Shown here: positions 13,166 through 19,898 of the stretch, piece after piece
How positions within the stretch are numbered: the first letter of the stretch is position 1
Layout of the letters: each line of letters begins with the position of its first letter
DNA from: an uncultured Acetatifactor sp.
GTDB taxonomy: Bacteria > Bacillota > Clostridia > Lachnospirales > Lachnospiraceae
Assembly: GCA_910578815.1 (NCBI GenBank)
Contig: CAJTSE010000020.1
Span: forward strand, 49,004 to 69,487
Length of the DNA stretch: 20,484 bases
Direction: 5' to 3'
Program-made: the position numbers and the translations under genes
The notes under the pieces: model-generated
The model's database searches: none
Told to the model about the DNA's origin: nothing
Seen by the model: the letters and a program-made list of their open reading frames with translations, nothing else

Positions 13166-14998
13166 TCATTGCTGCTGCCGCTTTTCAATGATAATCAAAT
13201 AATCCGTCTCCACGATCTGCCCATCCCCATAATTTTCTTCCACCCACCGAAACAGCTCTCCGTTTTGGGCAGAAAGAGCATACGTCAGATAATACGCCGG
13301 ATTTTCCTCAAAAGTCTTGTCAAATACAACCACGTCGGGAATGCGGTCTGGATGCTCTTTGTAATAGTACAAAAACATCTCATTATACACTACCGTCCCC
13401 AGGGTGGAGGGAGTGGACGGTATGGCCTCCATTCCCACATAAGCAAGGCTCTCTGCCCCGATATACAGGACCTTATCTTCCCGGTCTATATACTTGTCCA
13501 GCTCTCTGTAATTATCATTCCAGATCCTGGCGGTATCCGCCATAATATAAATTCCCTTTTCAGGCCCTGCTTCCATTTTTTCCAGGGGCGCCCGCACTGT
13601 GACCGGCAGGCAGCCCGACACCCTGATCAGCGCCAGGCGGCACACCAAAAACGCCGCCAGCATACCAAACTCCAGCCCGCCCTGAAGCAGGGAAAAAGGC
13701 TTTTGCCAACAGGTACTTTCCAAATTCTCACGGGCATACTCACGGAAAATCAGCAGCCCGCCCAAAACCCCTATAAAACCTTTGGCATAAGTGGTATTCG
13801 TATCCATATTTGTCAGGAAAAGCACTGCCGCCACAGACAGGAAGCCGGGAATGACACACAAATACAACCATAATGCCATACGCTTGCGGTAACGAAATCC
13901 TAAAACCATTGCCGGTAAAAGCACAGCCATATGACGGACCTGCAGATAAAACTGGTTTTCATCATGCAGCAGATACCCAAGGACTGCCTCGACCTGCATC
14001 AGCAATCCCGCCAAAAGCAGCGCCGCAAAAAGCAGATTCCATGCCTCTCCCATTTTAAGCGAAGTGACTTTACTCTCTTTCAGCCGCCTGCCGGTACGGC
14101 TAATAAGCCGGTACAGCACCCAGACGAACAGGAGGATTCCCGCTGCTGTCAGGAGACTGCCGGCATAATCCTTCCCCTGCGCCTGTATCTGCGCCAGATA
14201 CATAGACCATTTCTCGCTCATCGTGTAAATTCCATGGGAGGTGTCCAGAAAAATATATGACAAATACCGGCGGAAATCGCCAAAGGACATATAGCTGAAT
14301 AAATACACCAAAAGCGCCGCTCCGGACAAAAACGCGCCGCCGGTAAACAAAACGCCGCTCTTCCCGATTTTCCTGCCGGCCGCCCCGCAGTACTGCCTTT
14401 CCAGCATACACATGGCCAAAATATAGAAGGGATACAGCAGAAACATGGTCGGATAACATAAAATGCTGCACACATACAGACATCCCCCCACGGCAGGCAG
14501 GATCCTGCCCTTCCCTCCGCCGGTATAGTAAGCGTGCAGCACCAGAAATATGCCCAGCAAGCACCAGTAATGTATCAACTCAAATTCCGGCATCTGGATC
14601 CACTTGGGCAGAAAATTCAGATGCAGAACCATTATCATATAAGCAGGAAACTTGCCCGCACTGCCCCACAGGCGCCTGTACAAAAGTACCCCCAGACCCA
14701 GATGAATCAGTGCCCCGGCAATCCTTAGCCAGATCACCAGATACTCCGTATTACCGCGTATCCAAATATACGGTGCCGCAAAAAAAGCCGCAGGAAGCGC
14801 ACTGAACTGATGAGGCTCCCACAGATCCCGCATCAGCCTGTCTCCCCTCGCCAGGCGGTAGCCCAGGGCCACGGCATAGGATTCGTCAATGTCCAGACTC
14901 ACCAATATGGCCTTTATAAAAGCAAGCGCCGTCAGCAAAGCCAGCGCAAGCCTTATCACCTTCCATACAATTTCACGGCTTCCGCCCTTCACCTTCAT
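13166..14998 (-). CDS. Polytopic membrane protein, GT-C glycosyltransferase-like
   Basis: A 610-aa membrane protein with about ten or more TM helices in the first 460 residues and a soluble extracytoplasmic C-terminal domain (about 470-610). After TM1 comes SLDIDESYAVALGYRLARGD, the position where GT-C enzymes (PMT/ArnT-like) carry their catalytic acidic residue; Asp36, Asp38 and Glu39 are candidates. LMRDLWEPHQFSALPAAFF follows, as in many bacterial GT-C relatives. Such enzymes transfer sugars from a lipid-phosphate carrier to surface polymers or proteins. Donor and acceptor are unknown. AGGGAG lies about 9 nt before the ATG. It follows the two-TM gene at 15076 on the same strand after 77 bp. 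Confidence 0.8.
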   Translation of the reverse strand: MKVKGGSREIVWKVIRLALALLTALAFIKAILVSLDIDESYAVALGYRLARGDRLMRDLWEPHQFSALPAAFFAAPYIWIRGNTEYLVIWLRIAGALIHLGLGVLLYRRLWGSAGKFPAYMIMVLHLNFLPKWIQMPEFELIHYWCLLGIFLVLHAYYTGGGKGRILPAVGGCLYVCSILCYPTMFLLYPFYILAMCMLERQYCGAAGRKIGKSGVLFTGGAFLSGAALLVYLFSYMSFGDFRRYLSYIFLDTSHGIYTMSEKWSMYLAQIQAQGKDYAGSLLTAAGILLFVWVLYRLISRTGRRLKESKVTSLKMGEAWNLLFAALLLAGLLMQVEAVLGYLLHDENQFYLQVRHMAVLLPAMVLGFRYRKRMALWLYLCVIPGFLSVAAVLFLTNMDTNTTYAKGFIGVLGGLLIFREYARENLESTCWQKPFSLLQGGLEFGMLAAFLVCRLALIRVSGCLPVTVRAPLEKMEAGPEKGIYIMADTARIWNDNYRELDKYIDREDKVLYIGAESLAYVGMEAIPSTPSTLGTVVYNEMFLYYYKEHPDRIPDVVVFDKTFEENPAYYLTYALSAQNGELFRWVEENYGDGQIVETDYLIIIEKRQQQ

Positions 14999-15075
14999 AC
15001 AGTCGTTCTCCCTGCGCCGTCTTACGGTCGTTCCTCCTGAGCCGCCTTGTGGTTATGCTCCCTGTGCTGCCATAC

Positions 15076-15798
15076 TCAGCCCTCTCTCTTGTCTCCGGCC
15101 CAGCTTAAATACTGAGGGCATCTGGCTTTAATCAGTTCCATTGCTTCCTGATACTGCTCGCTTTTGGAAAAGAATAAGGATTCCTCGGCATCCCTGTTTG
15201 CCTTTGCGGAAACGGAACCCTCTTTGTATTTAATAATCAGGGAAACACCGACCGCTATGTTTTTTCCTCTGATGCTCCCTCCCGTATTATAGGTTACCCT
15301 TGTGGACTCGTTCTGCCTGCTGAGGCTCTGAATATCCTCTGTTCTGATAAAACGGCAAAACCTGTTAAAAAACATCCAGTAATCAGGTCCGGCAAGAAAC
15401 CGCCCCGGATAAGTTTCCTCACTGACATTATAGAAATTCACCTTGCCATAATTGCCGGATTCCATCTGTCTGACAAAACGCTCCTTGTCTTCCTCTGTCT
15501 GAAAAAATTCCTGTATGGCCTTCTCGTATGCCTTCCGCACGTTCTTTACGTTAGAAATTTTTGAAGGCAGCCAAAAACAGAGTCCTGCAAAAAGCGCAAT
15601 CACACAGCCGATGGGAAAATGAACCCGCATTACATAAGCGGCATCATATCCTGCAATAAATCCAAGAGCAACCATGCCGATCAAAAATGCCGCCATCCAC
15701 AGCGGCGCCTTATTCTTCTGCTTCTTCTTGAACGCCTGCAGTACCTCCGAAAACTCCTTCATTTCCTCGTCCAGCCATGCTCCTAATTTTGTATCCAT
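15076..15798 (-). CDS. Two-TM protein of unknown function
   Basis: A 240-aa protein: a charged N-terminal helix (DEEMKEFSEVLQAFKKKQK), two adjacent TM helices (about 33-53 and 60-77), then a long soluble domain with YPGRFLAGPDYWMFF, FCRFIRTEDIQSL and a C-terminal part that looks like a PH-like beta-sandwich (TYNTGGSIRGKNIAVGVSLIIKYKEG). I do not recognise the family. GGAGGG lies 7 nt before the ATG, and a good promoter at 15967-15995 gives it a leader of about 160 nt. The GT-C-like gene follows in the same direction, so it may be in the same transcript. Confidence 0.8.
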   Translation of the reverse strand: MDTKLGAWLDEEMKEFSEVLQAFKKKQKNKAPLWMAAFLIGMVALGFIAGYDAAYVMRVHFPIGCVIALFAGLCFWLPSKISNVKNVRKAYEKAIQEFFQTEEDKERFVRQMESGNYGKVNFYNVSEETYPGRFLAGPDYWMFFNRFCRFIRTEDIQSLSRQNESTRVTYNTGGSIRGKNIAVGVSLIIKYKEGSVSAKANRDAEESLFFSKSEQYQEAMELIKARCPQYLSWAGDKREG

Positions 15799-15966
15799 TT
15801 GAATACCCTCCCCAAAAAAACTAATAGTTACTCACATACACCCCTATGCTTACAGTACATTTCTTTGTATAATATCGCCACTGCAAAATATCTCCACCTA
15901 ATCATGGTTCAGCTGATTCATGCCATTATACTGCGCATTCAAACTATTTTTCCGCAGGGCATTTTC

Positions 15967-15995
15967 ATTATACCAAAAGCCTGTCCTGCTTACAA
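15967..15995 (-). promoter_or_regulatory. Promoter upstream of the two-TM gene
   Basis: Minus-strand TTGTAA (15990-15995), 17-nt spacer ending in TGG, TATAAT (15967-15972): consensus extended -10. The extended -10 core matches the 42-bp repeats, but the sequence after the start does not. Confidence 0.7.
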
Positions 15996-16177
15996 TAAAT
16001 TTCCCTTGAAATATTCAACCAATCTTGAACTTCTGAAAAATTTATCCGTTTAGGTCAAGCTCTCTAATAACGCAAAATTTTATGTTTTGCTTCCAACAGA
16101 AACAACAGGTTTCTCACTTATCGAACTACTAAATGAATCCTGTCTATCTAACTGCCTAATCTCATTTTAAATCTTAT
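15996..16177. other. AT-rich intergenic stretch
   Basis: No convincing gene on either strand. The only structure seen is a short GCAAAA/TTTTGC inverted repeat at 16072-16090. Confidence 0.6.
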
Positions 16178-16384
16178 CTAATTTTGCATCCACTCTATCA
16201 TCTTTAGATATTCAGCTTTTGAAAGGTCAGGTGTACTGGCTTTTACAATTCTGACTAATGTATTCATTTTGCCATCTCTTGTTGAAATGATGGCATTTTT
16301 TATATTTTCCCTGGCATCAATTACAGCCTCATATATCCGCGCACTATTATAAAAAACTGTGCTGATTCCACTTACATCAAGAAT
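16178..16384 (-). pseudogene. 68-codon protein fragment without a start
   Basis: An open frame from just after a TAG to a TAG at 16178-16180, reading ILDVSGISTVFYNSARIYEA ... DARENIKNAII, STRDGKMNTLVRIVKA and SKAEYLKMIEWMQN. The composition and the helical, charged C-terminus look like genuine protein sequence, but no start codon or ribosome site precedes it. The first ATG lies more than halfway in. It is probably the 3' end of a gene whose front was lost, perhaps in an earlier integration at this tRNA site. The family is not recognised. Confidence 0.55.
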
Positions 16385-16434
16385 CTATTTAAACAGGCTA
16401 ATCTGGGTTTAAATGCGTTAAAAAATCAAGGCGT

Positions 16435-16484
16435 AAAAACAGCCGGAAACCGTTGCATTTTCAATAAATGCCCGTGTTTCCGGC
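16435..16484 (-). terminator. Terminator of the host tRNA, left outside the prophage
   Basis: Stem GTTTCCGGC/GCCGGAAAC (16476-16484 with 16442-16450), inner stem GCATTT/AAATGC, then TGTTTTT on the minus strand. It sits 14 nt beyond the tRNA 3' fragment, where the terminator of that tRNA gene belongs. Confidence 0.8.
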
Positions 16485-16497
16485 CAAAATACATCAA

Positions 16498-16524
16498 TCG
16501 GGGTAACAGGATTCGAACCTGCCC
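16498..16524 (-). other. Prophage attachment site: 3' end of a tRNA gene, probably tRNA-Pro
   Basis: The minus strand reads a T-arm GCAGG-TTCGAAT-CCTGT, acceptor 3' strand TACCCCG and discriminator A. The D and anticodon arms are absent: an AT-rich, T-run sequence replaces them at 16525. A tRNA pairing with TACCCCG would start CGGGGTA, and C1 with A73 points to tRNA-Pro (inference). This is the usual scar of a tyrosine-recombinase element that integrated into a tRNA 3' end. Confidence 0.82.
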
Positions 16525-16566
16525 AAAAAACAGCTATATTCATTTAATATATAACATTTCCAATGT

Positions 16567-16588
16567 TTCATGACAATATTCATGACAA
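16567..16588. repeat. Two direct repeats, candidate integrase arm sites
   Basis: TTCATGACAA occurs at 16567-16576 and again at 16579-16588 (12-bp period), about 45 bp inside the element from the tRNA fragment. Tyrosine integrases bind short direct repeats in this position. Confidence 0.5.
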
Positions 16589-16660
16589 GATTAAGAACAT
16601 GGAATTATAACGAGGTTATATCAAATCTAAAATGTATATTGCAGGTATCTTTAACATATG

Positions 16661-17494
16661 CTATAATGCCGATAGGCAAAAGACAACAATGTCCAATGCA
16701 ACAAAAGGAATGTATCCCCTGATCTCATTCGCCGCTGCGATCTGCTTCCGGAACGCATACGTACTGGTGATCTCCAGACTGGTCAGAGCCGCGGCCAAGG
16801 TAGTCTTCTTTCCGGTATAAGCCGGATAATACTTTCCGGGTGCCGGCTGCTTCCCGGCGCCGGCTGTCACGCCTCCAGCCGCCAAAGCATTCCCTGCGCT
16901 CCCAACTGTACCGGATGCCTTAAGTTGCAGCAGGGACGTAATAAAGTACACCACACCCTCCGCCGTCTTCTGCGCGTGCTGCTCGGACAGGATGATCGGC
17001 ACGTCCTGCGGCGAATCCATAAACCCGTTTTCCACCAAAAATGATGGCATGGATGTCTTCCTGATCACGTAAAAACCCTTATTAATTACCTTTGCCGACC
17101 TATTACCAATAAGACCTGTACGGGAGACAATCGCCTGATACAGCTTTTGTGCCTGTACGCCCCGCTCCGTCTTGCTGGAGCTGTAAAACACCACCGTCCC
17201 GCCGCCGTTACGGCCGCCCAGCCCTGCATTGTGGTGCATGGATATGTAAATATCTGCTTTAGCAGTATTGGCCGCCTTTACGCGGGCTGACAGACTGATG
17301 TCCTTTGCCCCGGTGGTATCATCCACCCTCAAGACGGTGCAGTCATAAGCCTGCAGTGCAGCCTCCACCTTGTCCATGATCCTGTCGTTTAAGTACCACT
17401 CTCTGGTCTGATTCGGATCCAGGGATTTCAGGCACCTCTTGCCTGCCGTTCGCATTCCATGCCCTGCATCCAGGGCGATAATCTTTTTACTCAT
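16661..17494 (-). CDS. Phage endolysin: N-acetylmuramoyl-L-alanine amidase (Amidase_3) with altered C-terminus
   Basis: Cleaves the bond between N-acetylmuramic acid and L-alanine in peptidoglycan during lysis. The 277-aa protein has zinc ligands His12 (DAGHG), Glu32 (TREWYLND) and His87 (ISMHHNA), and the catalytic Glu155 (FLVENGF), all intact. A Gly/Ala-rich linker (about 193-220) leads to a cell-wall-binding module starting YYPAYTGKKTTLAAALTSL and ending RKQIAAANEIRGY (about 222-261). Related modules go on for about 20 residues with a TGTAAQN-like stretch; here 16 unrelated hydrophobic residues follow to the stop, so the end looks cut off at about 16712. The start at 17494 has GGAGG 9 nt upstream and overlaps the holin end by 8 bp. 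Confidence 0.9.
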   Translation of the reverse strand: MSKKIIALDAGHGMRTAGKRCLKSLDPNQTREWYLNDRIMDKVEAALQAYDCTVLRVDDTTGAKDISLSARVKAANTAKADIYISMHHNAGLGGRNGGGTVVFYSSSKTERGVQAQKLYQAIVSRTGLIGNRSAKVINKGFYVIRKTSMPSFLVENGFMDSPQDVPIILSEQHAQKTAEGVVYFITSLLQLKASGTVGSAGNALAAGGVTAGAGKQPAPGKYYPAYTGKKTTLAAALTSLEITSTYAFRKQIAAANEIRGYIPFVALDIVVFCLSAL

Positions 17495-17969
17495 TTCCCT
17501 CATCCTCCCCTTCTTTCTCTTCGCTGTCCTCTCCGATTTGCGCCTTATCCTCAACTGCCTGCTTGATATGCCTTACAATAGGCAGTAAAAACGGCGGCAG
17601 CGGAACGCCAATATCTATAATGTTTTCCAGAATGCTGATAATCTCATTTACTACAAGCCACACTGCCACCACTGTAGCCACCATAAAAGGCAGCGTGATG
17701 GAGATGCCGGCGCATTCAACGGCATAATTAATCAGTATGTCCATCCATGCCCCCACAAGCACCAGCAGCCACATGCAGACCTTTTTGACAATCCCCCTGA
17801 TTCCTTTGTAGCTGCTGACCTGTTCCGTCCTGTATGGCGCCGCCAGCAGCCCGGTGATATAATCGGCCACATTGCAACCCACCAGCAGAAACACCGGCAC
17901 GGCCAGAACGCCAAGCCATCCCATGAGTGCGGACATTACCGCTGTTACCATTACTTTCATTTGCTTCAT
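17487..17969 (-). CDS. Phage holin (toxin-secretion/phage-lysis holin family)
   Basis: Forms the membrane lesion that releases or activates the endolysin. The 160-aa protein has a hydrophobic N-terminus with TM helices at about 15-45, then the family signature SSYKGIRGIVKKVCMWLLV with VGAWMD, further TM helices at about 68-110, and an acidic C-terminal tail (EDSEEKEGEDEGNE). GAGAGG lies 9 nt before the ATG. The amidase follows with an 8-bp overlap: a standard lysis cassette. Confidence 0.93.
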   Translation of the reverse strand: MKQMKVMVTAVMSALMGWLGVLAVPVFLLVGCNVADYITGLLAAPYRTEQVSSYKGIRGIVKKVCMWLLVLVGAWMDILINYAVECAGISITLPFMVATVVAVWLVVNEIISILENIIDIGVPLPPFLLPIVRHIKQAVEDKAQIGEDSEEKEGEDEGNE

Positions 17970-17996
17970 TGTTGTAGTCCTCTCTTTCTTTTTATT

Positions 17997-18031
17997 GCAA
18001 AAGCCGGATGCACCGAAGGGTGTGCCCGGCT
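17997..18031 (-). terminator. Weak terminator or attenuator between tail genes and lysis cassette
   Basis: Minus-strand stem AGCCGG/CCGGCT (18026-18031 with 18002-18007), extended by CACC-CTTC-GGTG, then only four T. Partial read-through into the lysis genes would be expected. Confidence 0.55.
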
Positions 18032-18047
18032 CCTGGCTCTGTTAATA

Positions 18048-18107
18048 TTAAGTTGTGTTACAGATTTGTATCGTTTTCGCCCTTCCGGGGCTGGCACGTG
18101 GCTGCAT
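18048..18107 (-). CDS. Possible 19-aa ORF between tail protein and holin
   Basis: ATG at 18107 with GGAGG about 8 nt upstream, right after the tail-protein stop; product MQPRASPGRAKTIQICNTT. The ribosome site is good, but length and composition give no support. It fills most of the 150-bp gap before the holin; the rest is the hairpin at 17997-18031. Confidence 0.25.
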   Translation of the reverse strand: MQPRASPGRAKTIQICNTT

Positions 18108-18119
18108 GAGCTTCCCTCC

Positions 18120-19046
18120 CTAGTAAAAGTATGGATTGGTGACCTGCACCGCCGTGCCATGCGCCGGAACATCACCCTCCGTTTGTATTGCACAGCTTAT
18201 GGTATCCGGCTGATCGGATATATCAATGATAACTTCTTTCCCATTTCCATAGCCAGACAGCGCAACGCGTTTGCTATTGACATAAAAATACCCGCCGTCT
18301 AAAAAGCATGTCATTTTAATTTTTGTACAGCCTTGCCTGCTAAAGGCAGAGGTATCGCAGCGTGCATAATAGCCGTCCCTGTTTACCTGCCACCAAGCCC
18401 AGCTTTCGTCGGGCTTTCGCCAACTTGATAGGTTACCGCTTGTTGTATAGGTAGGACTTTTATCGCTCAAATAAAACGGCGTCGCCGGTATGGCTGTCCA
18501 CACCGCATACATGGTTGCGGATGCTGCCAGAGTCACACTTGCACCGGCCCCATACTGGGTACCGCCGTTTAGGGCCCATGCCGTAAAATTATAACCGCTG
18601 CGGCTAAAGCCATTGGCACTGAGGATAAACGTGGGATTTGCCACATTGCCGGAGTTCCAGTACCGGGTGCTGGACTGGGCCGCTGTAGAGCCACCGGAGG
18701 CACCATTGCCATCGTAGGAAAGGGTGATGATCTGATAAAACACTGCATACAGCGTGATCGGTGTATTTCCCATGGCAAGGCTGCTCAGGACACTGCCACT
18801 GGCCGCCGTATCCTGCCGCCAGCCTGCAAAGGTCCACCCGGCTTTTGCAGGAGTAAAGGTCTTGGGCGACAGGCAGGATTCCCCCTCTTCCATTTCTTCC
18901 TGGTAAGTGGCACCCGTATCTACATGATAGGTCACGGTATTTCCTGTAGAATACACCAAAACATCCCCAAGATAAGCTCGTTGCACCTTCGCATCTCCTA
19001 ACCGCAATTTTGCTTTCACAGCTCCGATATTAAGCCCCATTCGCAT
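18120..19046 (-). CDS. Phage tail protein with two InlB-type (Listeria-Bacteroides) repeats
   Basis: A 308-aa protein. The N-terminus has the phage tail motif VQRAYLGDVLVYS (about 21-33). Two InlB B-type (Flg_new) beta-grasp repeats follow: about 37-103 (VTYHVDTGATY ... GWTFAGW ... ITLYAVF) and about 107-183 (ITLSYDGNGA ... SGYNFTAWALNGG ... ATMYAVW). The C-terminal part (about 190-308) is aromatic- and glycine-rich (SWAWWQVNRDGYYARCD) and may be the receptor-binding tip. It is likely part of the tail fibre or baseplate and binds the host surface. The ATG overlaps the upstream stop as TAATG, with CAGGGGG as ribosome site. Confidence 0.82.
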   Translation of the reverse strand: MRMGLNIGAVKAKLRLGDAKVQRAYLGDVLVYSTGNTVTYHVDTGATYQEEMEEGESCLSPKTFTPAKAGWTFAGWRQDTAASGSVLSSLAMGNTPITLYAVFYQIITLSYDGNGASGGSTAAQSSTRYWNSGNVANPTFILSANGFSRSGYNFTAWALNGGTQYGAGASVTLAASATMYAVWTAIPATPFYLSDKSPTYTTSGNLSSWRKPDESWAWWQVNRDGYYARCDTSAFSRQGCTKIKMTCFLDGGYFYVNSKRVALSGYGNGKEVIIDISDQPDTISCAIQTEGDVPAHGTAVQVTNPYFY

Positions 19047-19330
19047 TACCCCCTGATTATATAGAGCGTATCTGCAGGCCTTCCGCTCCCGATTGCATCA
19101 AAATCAGCTTGGGTGCAGACAACAAAAGACAATCCACCAAACGCAGTATTTATCCTTTGTTCCAGATCGTTCATATTTTGAGCAGAAAACATGTCGCCTG
19201 TCTGCGATACAAATCCCTCATCTCTCTCAACATCCACGACCATTTCCGTTCCGGCGTCAACATCCGTAAGTCGCCTTCTTCCGGCAAACTCTGCAATCCT
19301 GTCTTTCCATTCTTTCATGACAAAAGCCAT
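19046..19330 (-). CDS. Small phage tail-region protein
   Basis: A 94-aa protein of a type common between tail-fibre genes in Clostridial prophages: MAFVMKEWKDRIAEF, RRRLTDVDAGTEMVVDVERDEG, then GDMFSAQNMNDLEQRI (helix), and a C-terminal TLYIIRG strand. The exact role is unknown; association with tail fibre or baseplate is inferred from position. Both ends overlap their neighbours by one base (TAATG), indicating tight translational coupling. Confidence 0.75.
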   Translation of the reverse strand: MAFVMKEWKDRIAEFAGRRRLTDVDAGTEMVVDVERDEGFVSQTGDMFSAQNMNDLEQRINTAFGGLSFVVCTQADFDAIGSGRPADTLYIIRG

Positions 19331-19875
19331 TATAATCCACCATTCCTTTCCCCTGCATATATTTCACCGCAGTAATTAATGCTTCCCACAACCCTGCTGT
19401 AAATTAAGACTACATCGCACATAGTCTTTTCTATATCATTCCACTTTTGATATATAGTAAGAGGCTGTACCGGTACCTGTGGCGTACTTGGCATCACCAT
19501 GCCGGTATCCCTGATCTGCTGGATGTTGTCCAAAATTCGCACGAAATCGTTTACCTTTGGAATGTCTCCATGACTCCATGTCTTCACCTCAAAATGAAGC
19601 TTCAAAAGCTCAAAGTCTCCTATGAGGCGTACATTCCATTCTATCCTCTGTAAATCTAAAGCATTCAATGCCCCTTTTATTCCAGCGATCCACTCTTCTT
19701 TTTCCTCTGCGGTAATTGTCCGATTTAAATACTTGTTGTTCAATTCTCTTACTCGGAGAATGTCTTCATCCGATCTATCATAGACAAAAACAAACCAATA
19801 TGTATATGACATCTGCTCATGCGTGTATTTTTTCAATTTTTTATGGCTGTACCGCGTAAAAAAATCATGAGTCAT
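19330..19875 (-). CDS. Phage tail-region protein of unknown function
   Basis: A 181-aa soluble protein with many aromatic and charged residues: KKYTHEQMSYTYWFVFVYDR, ELNNKYLNRTITAEEKEEW, GALNALDLQRIEWNVRLIGD, and a helical PKVNDFVRILDNIQQIRD. Many Clostridial prophages have a protein of this kind next to the fibre gene. No enzymatic motif is seen, and a structural or fibre-attachment role is inferred from position only. It ends in TAATG overlap with the 94-aa gene. A ribosome site GGAGG lies before the ATG, 23 bp after the upstream gene. Confidence 0.7.
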   Translation of the reverse strand: MTHDFFTRYSHKKLKKYTHEQMSYTYWFVFVYDRSDEDILRVRELNNKYLNRTITAEEKEEWIAGIKGALNALDLQRIEWNVRLIGDFELLKLHFEVKTWSHGDIPKVNDFVRILDNIQQIRDTGMVMPSTPQVPVQPLTIYQKWNDIEKTMCDVVLIYSRVVGSINYCGEIYAGERNGGL

Positions 19876-19898
19876 TGCGCCCTCCTTTTTGCAAAATT

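Noticed and set aside
13169..13873. 234-codon plus-strand frame opposite the GT-C-like gene
   Set aside because: Shadow of a long membrane-protein gene; the product is His/Pro/Gln-rich with no recognisable domain.
15799..16053. 84-codon plus-strand frame
   Set aside because: No ribosome site, low-complexity composition, and it overlaps the consensus promoter of the two-TM gene on the other strand.
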